This document shows positions 45,382-45,489 of a DNA stretch of 45,489 nt, piece after piece. Numbering within the stretch: position 1 is the first letter of the stretch; the number at the start of each line of letters is the position of its first letter. The position numbers and the translations under genes are program-made. The notes below the pieces were generated by a model. The model saw nothing but the letters and a program-made list of their open reading frames with translations, ran no database searches and was not told where the DNA came from. The stretch lies in the NCBI GenBank assembly GCA_033762625.1, contig JANRLI010000026.1:1-45489 (forward strand). Direction: 5' to 3'. The DNA is from Alphaproteobacteria bacterium. Its GTDB lineage: Bacteria; Pseudomonadota; Alphaproteobacteria; UBA9219; RGZA01.

Positions 45382-45404
45382 TGATCTTATTAAGTATCCA
45401 ACAA

Positions 45405-45489
45405 TTAGAACAATTTGAGAATTGCCTGTTGGAGCTGACCCGAGATGCCCAGCGAGGTGATACCCAAGGAGTTACGTGCTTGCAGAGCC
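45405..45489 (-). CDS. Second flagellin, C-terminal end only (cut by window end)
   Basis: The last 28 codons are present. ALQARNSLGITSLGISGQLQ followed by QAILKLF is clearly related to the C-terminal helix of the neighbouring flagellin (ALQTRNELAITTLNISG, ending ILNLFGG). The two are therefore tandem, diverged flagellin genes on the same strand. A strong terminator separates them, so each has its own promoter. Confidence 0.85.
   Translation of the reverse strand, partial: ALQARNSLGITSLGISGQLQQAILKLF

Overview
The window looks like chromosomal DNA of a free-living, flagellated alphaproteobacterium. Supporting signs are the xseB-ispA-tlyA neighbourhood, an Rrf2-led SUF operon, two phasins, the COQ9-like TetR/proC/YbjN group, a PagL-type outer-membrane deacylase, TTAA-N7-TTAA boxes of the CtrA type and a sigma-54 promoter in front of flgE. 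The order cannot be fixed by reading alone; a Rhodospirillales- or Micavibrio-like lineage is plausible. Coding density is very high. There is no rRNA, tRNA, CRISPR array, IS element or phage gene that I can see.

Layout. 1-1474 (minus): start of mreC (cut by the window edge) and mreB, separated by a 26-bp perfect inverted repeat. 1625-4069 (plus): OmpR/EnvZ-type two-component pair and folB. 4081-7620 (minus): csaA, phasin 1 with a terminator, COQ9-like TetR protein, proC, YbjN protein, ubiK. 7719-10352 (plus): lgt, MidA/NDUFAF7-like methyltransferase, pgeF. 10349-13860 (minus): trpS, murJ, a D-2-hydroxyacid dehydrogenase. 13962-17642 (plus): HerA-like ATPase, phosphomanno/glucomutase, yebC. 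17643-21469 (minus): an unrecognised protein, clpA, clpS, phasin 2. 21753-23006 (plus): a D-Ala-D-Ala carboxypeptidase with a SPOR domain. 23003-25069 (minus): tlyA, ispA, xseB. 25279-31820 (plus): rrf2-sufB-C-D-S-U-T-A. 31895-37191 (plus): GT9 glycosyltransferase, pepN, pagL, EamA transporter. 37419-45489: flgE, flgK, flgL, a PKMT-like methyltransferase and a TPR/GT9 protein on plus, then two flagellin genes on minus (the second cut by the edge).

How the genes work together. Several groups build the envelope: mreB/mreC (cell shape), murJ (lipid II flippase), the SPOR carboxypeptidase (peptidoglycan trimming), lgt (lipoproteins), the phosphohexomutase and GT9 enzyme (LPS or capsule sugars), and pagL (lipid A). 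The SUF operon is a complete Fe-S assembly module (cysteine desulfurase SufS, sulfur acceptor SufU, SufBCD scaffold, SufA carrier, SufT) with its own cysteine-bearing regulator and a palindromic site over its likely promoter. ClpS/ClpA form the N-degron protease adaptor and unfoldase.

The most interesting part is the flagellar end. Between hook-filament junction genes and the flagellins lie a methyltransferase of the Rickettsia protein-lysine-methyltransferase type and a TPR protein with a heptosyltransferase-like C-terminus. Together they suggest a flagellin modification module. Regulatory reading adds a near-consensus sigma-54 promoter before flgE, CtrA-like boxes before the flagellin and carboxypeptidase genes, and a TGC-N3-GCA palindrome at the predicted start of phasin 2 transcription.
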